Assembly: GCF_005116465.1 (NCBI RefSeq)
Contig: NZ_SWBM01000004.1
Coordinates: forward strand, 124,001-188,000
DNA length: 64,000 nucleotides
Direction: 5' to 3'
Source: Robertmurraya kyonggiensis
Lineage (GTDB): Bacteria > Bacillota > Bacilli > Bacillales > Cytobacillaceae
Shown here: piece after piece, positions 62,812-64,000 of the stretch
How the letters are laid out: the number at the start of each line of letters is the position of its first letter
How positions within the stretch are numbered: position 1 is the first letter of the stretch
Position numbers and translations under genes: made by a program
Notes under the pieces: generated by a model
What the model was told of the DNA's origin: nothing
The model's input: only the letters and a program-made list of their open reading frames with translations
Database searches by the model: none

Positions 62812-64000
62812 TTAATGTCTATCAATCAGCTGGCACATCATCATAGCTTTTCCCACTAATACACCTTCATTAAACACCTCAACGTCTACCTTTCCAAACT
62901 TACGCCCGACCTCTAAGACGCGAGGATTAATTTCTAACATACTATCAATTTGAACTGGCTTAAGGAAATAGATTGTCATATTTTCTACAACTAAATCTCC
63001 TTTTTTGAAGCTACGTAATACTCGATTCGCTGCTTCTGTCACAATTGTCGTAAATACCCCATATGAAATCGTCCCTAAATGATTGGTCATTTGTGGAGTA
63101 ACTTCACATCGATATAAATCTTCGTTTTTCAATTTTCCTTTTATCAAGGTAATCTGGCTTGTGACAATATCATCAATCGTTTCCCCAACCTGAGGCTGAC
63201 GTTGGATCATTTGTAATGCCTTTAAGACATCCTGTCTACTAATAATCCCTAGAAGCTTATTATTGCCATCGGTAACAGGTAATAACTCTATACCTTCCCA
63301 AACCATCATATGGGCAGATGAAGCAACACTTGTCTGTCCACTAACAGTCATAGGGTTTTTAGTCATGATTTTTTCAATCAATTGCTCTGGTTCGGCACCA
63401 ATAACGTCCTTCGAAGTCACCATACCTTGAACCCTCATATTCTCATCTACTACCGGATAACGACTATGTAGCGTTTCTCGATTGTATTCATGCCATTTTG
63501 ACACCTTATCCGCTGTTTTAAGATAGATCGTATCCGTGACAGGCGTTAATATATCTTCCACTAATATAATTTCTTTTTTAATTAATTGGTCGTAGATGGC
63601 ACGGTTAATCATTGCCGCAACAGTGAATGTATCATAGCTTGTCGAAATAATCGGAAGTTGTAACTCGTCCGCTAGTTTTTTTACATCGTCATCTGTATCA
63701 AAACCACCTGTTATCAACACAGCTGCTCCAGCATTTAAAGCATATTCGTGTGCTTTTGTCCGGTTTCCAACAATCAATAAATTTCCCGCACCCGTGTAAC
63801 GCATCATCGCTTCCAACTTCATTGCACCGATGACAAATTTATTTAAGGTTTTATGTAATCCAGAACGGCCCCCTAAAACTTGCCCTTCTACAATATTAAC
63901 AACCTCTGCGTACGTAAGCTTCTCGATATTTTCTTTTTTCTTTCTTTCTATGCGAATCGTACCGACCCGTTCAATCGTACTAACATATCCTTTGTTTTCT
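62812..64000 (-). CDS. ytoI: CBS/DRTGG/hotdog regulator YtoI (N-terminus cut by window edge)
   Basis: The frame is open from the right window edge (64000) to the stop at 62812, about 395 residues. The visible part begins ENKGYVSTIERVGTIRIERK, the end of an N-terminal helix-turn-helix region, then a DRTGG domain, two CBS domains (VVDENMRVQGMVTSKDVI and a second repeat LLPVTDGNNKLLGIISRQDV) and a C-terminal thioesterase-like hotdog domain (YGVFTTIVTEAANRVLRSFK). CBS domains usually sense adenine nucleotides. It corresponds to B. subtilis YtoI; the role is unknown. The ATG at 63822 is internal and not the start. Confidence 0.9.
   Translation of the reverse strand, partial: ENKGYVSTIERVGTIRIERKKKENIEKLTYAEVVNIVEGQVLGGRSGLHKTLNKFVIGAMKLEAMMRYTGAGNLLIVGNRTKAHEYALNAGAAVLITGGFDTDDDVKKLADELQLPIISTSYDTFTVAAMINRAIYDQLIKKEIILVEDILTPVTDTIYLKTADKVSKWHEYNRETLHSRYPVVDENMRVQGMVTSKDVIGAEPEQLIEKIMTKNPMTVSGQTSVASSAHMMVWEGIELLPVTDGNNKLLGIISRQDVLKALQMIQRQPQVGETIDDIVTSQITLIKGKLKNEDLYRCEVTPQMTNHLGTISYGVFTTIVTEAANRVLRSFKKGDLVVENMTIYFLKPVQIDSMLEINPRVLEVGRKFGKVDVEVFNEGVLVGKAMMMCQLIDRH

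Noticed and set aside
63000-63822. Start of ytoI at ATG 63822
   Set aside because: The frame stays open to the window edge and the upstream residues (STIERVGTIRIE and so on) are conserved in YtoI, so the gene is truncated by the window.

Overview
The window is a chromosomal segment from a low-GC, endospore-forming member of the Bacillaceae. The evidence is a gene order that follows the Bacillus subtilis block from mutS2 to ytoI, spore genes (sspI, ytaF, ytrH, ytrI, ytxC), T-box leaders, strong AGGAGG ribosome binding sites and frequent TTG/GTG starts. I cannot name the species. No rRNA, tRNA, intact transposase gene, prophage or CRISPR array was seen.

Layout. 1-9.8 kb: mutS2 (cut by the window edge), polX, cvpA, zapA, rnhC, pheST with a Phe T-box leader, and an rRNA methyltransferase. 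9.9-12.3 kb: sspI and the divergent citR/citA pair. 12.3-19.3 kb: an AT-rich accessory stretch with an esterase, a VOC pseudogene, an AlkD-like protein, a GNAT-RidA fusion, a HAD phosphatase, peptidase E, an unknown protein and a Nudix hydrolase. 19.4-32.1 kb: ysdC, dUTPase, ysdB, VTT protein, ysdA, infC-rpmI-rplT with its leader, thrS with a Thr T-box, ytxC, dnaI, dnaB, nrdR, gapB. 32.3-42.7 kb: coaE, ytaF, mutM, polA, hflC, hflK, phoR, phoP and a MaoC-like protein. 42.8-56.6 kb is central metabolism: mdh, icd, citZ, pyk, pfkA, accA, accD, a FadR-type regulator and malic enzyme. 56.7-64 kb: dnaE, ytrH, ytrI, nrnA, ytpI and ytoI (cut by the window edge).

How genes work together. Replication and repair (polA, dnaE, dnaB, dnaI, mutM, polX, mutS2, rnhC), translation (pheST, thrS, infC operon) and carbon flow (pfkA-pyk, citZ-icd-mdh, gapB, malic enzyme, accDA) are grouped as in related bacilli. 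Two exact 13-bp palindromes, one upstream of accD and one upstream of malic enzyme plus its GntR neighbour, suggest one regulon coupling malate/pyruvate/NAD(P)H metabolism to malonyl-CoA synthesis.

Most notable signals. (1) A 42-codon leader peptide followed by four alternating CCACAGG/CCTGTGG segments and a U-tract sits upstream of a GNAT-RidA fusion gene, with the architecture of a ribosome-mediated attenuator. (2) A family of about 270-290 bp non-autonomous elements has 10-bp ends GGCTCTGTTA, one clear 8-bp target duplication and four imperfect palindromes at conserved 51/61/51 bp spacing. One copy sits exactly at the rnhC stop codon and another inside the thrS leader; a fourth, diverged copy keeps only the palindrome spacing. 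(3) A 20-bp-period array of ACCGATATAT units lies upstream of nrdR-dnaB-dnaI.
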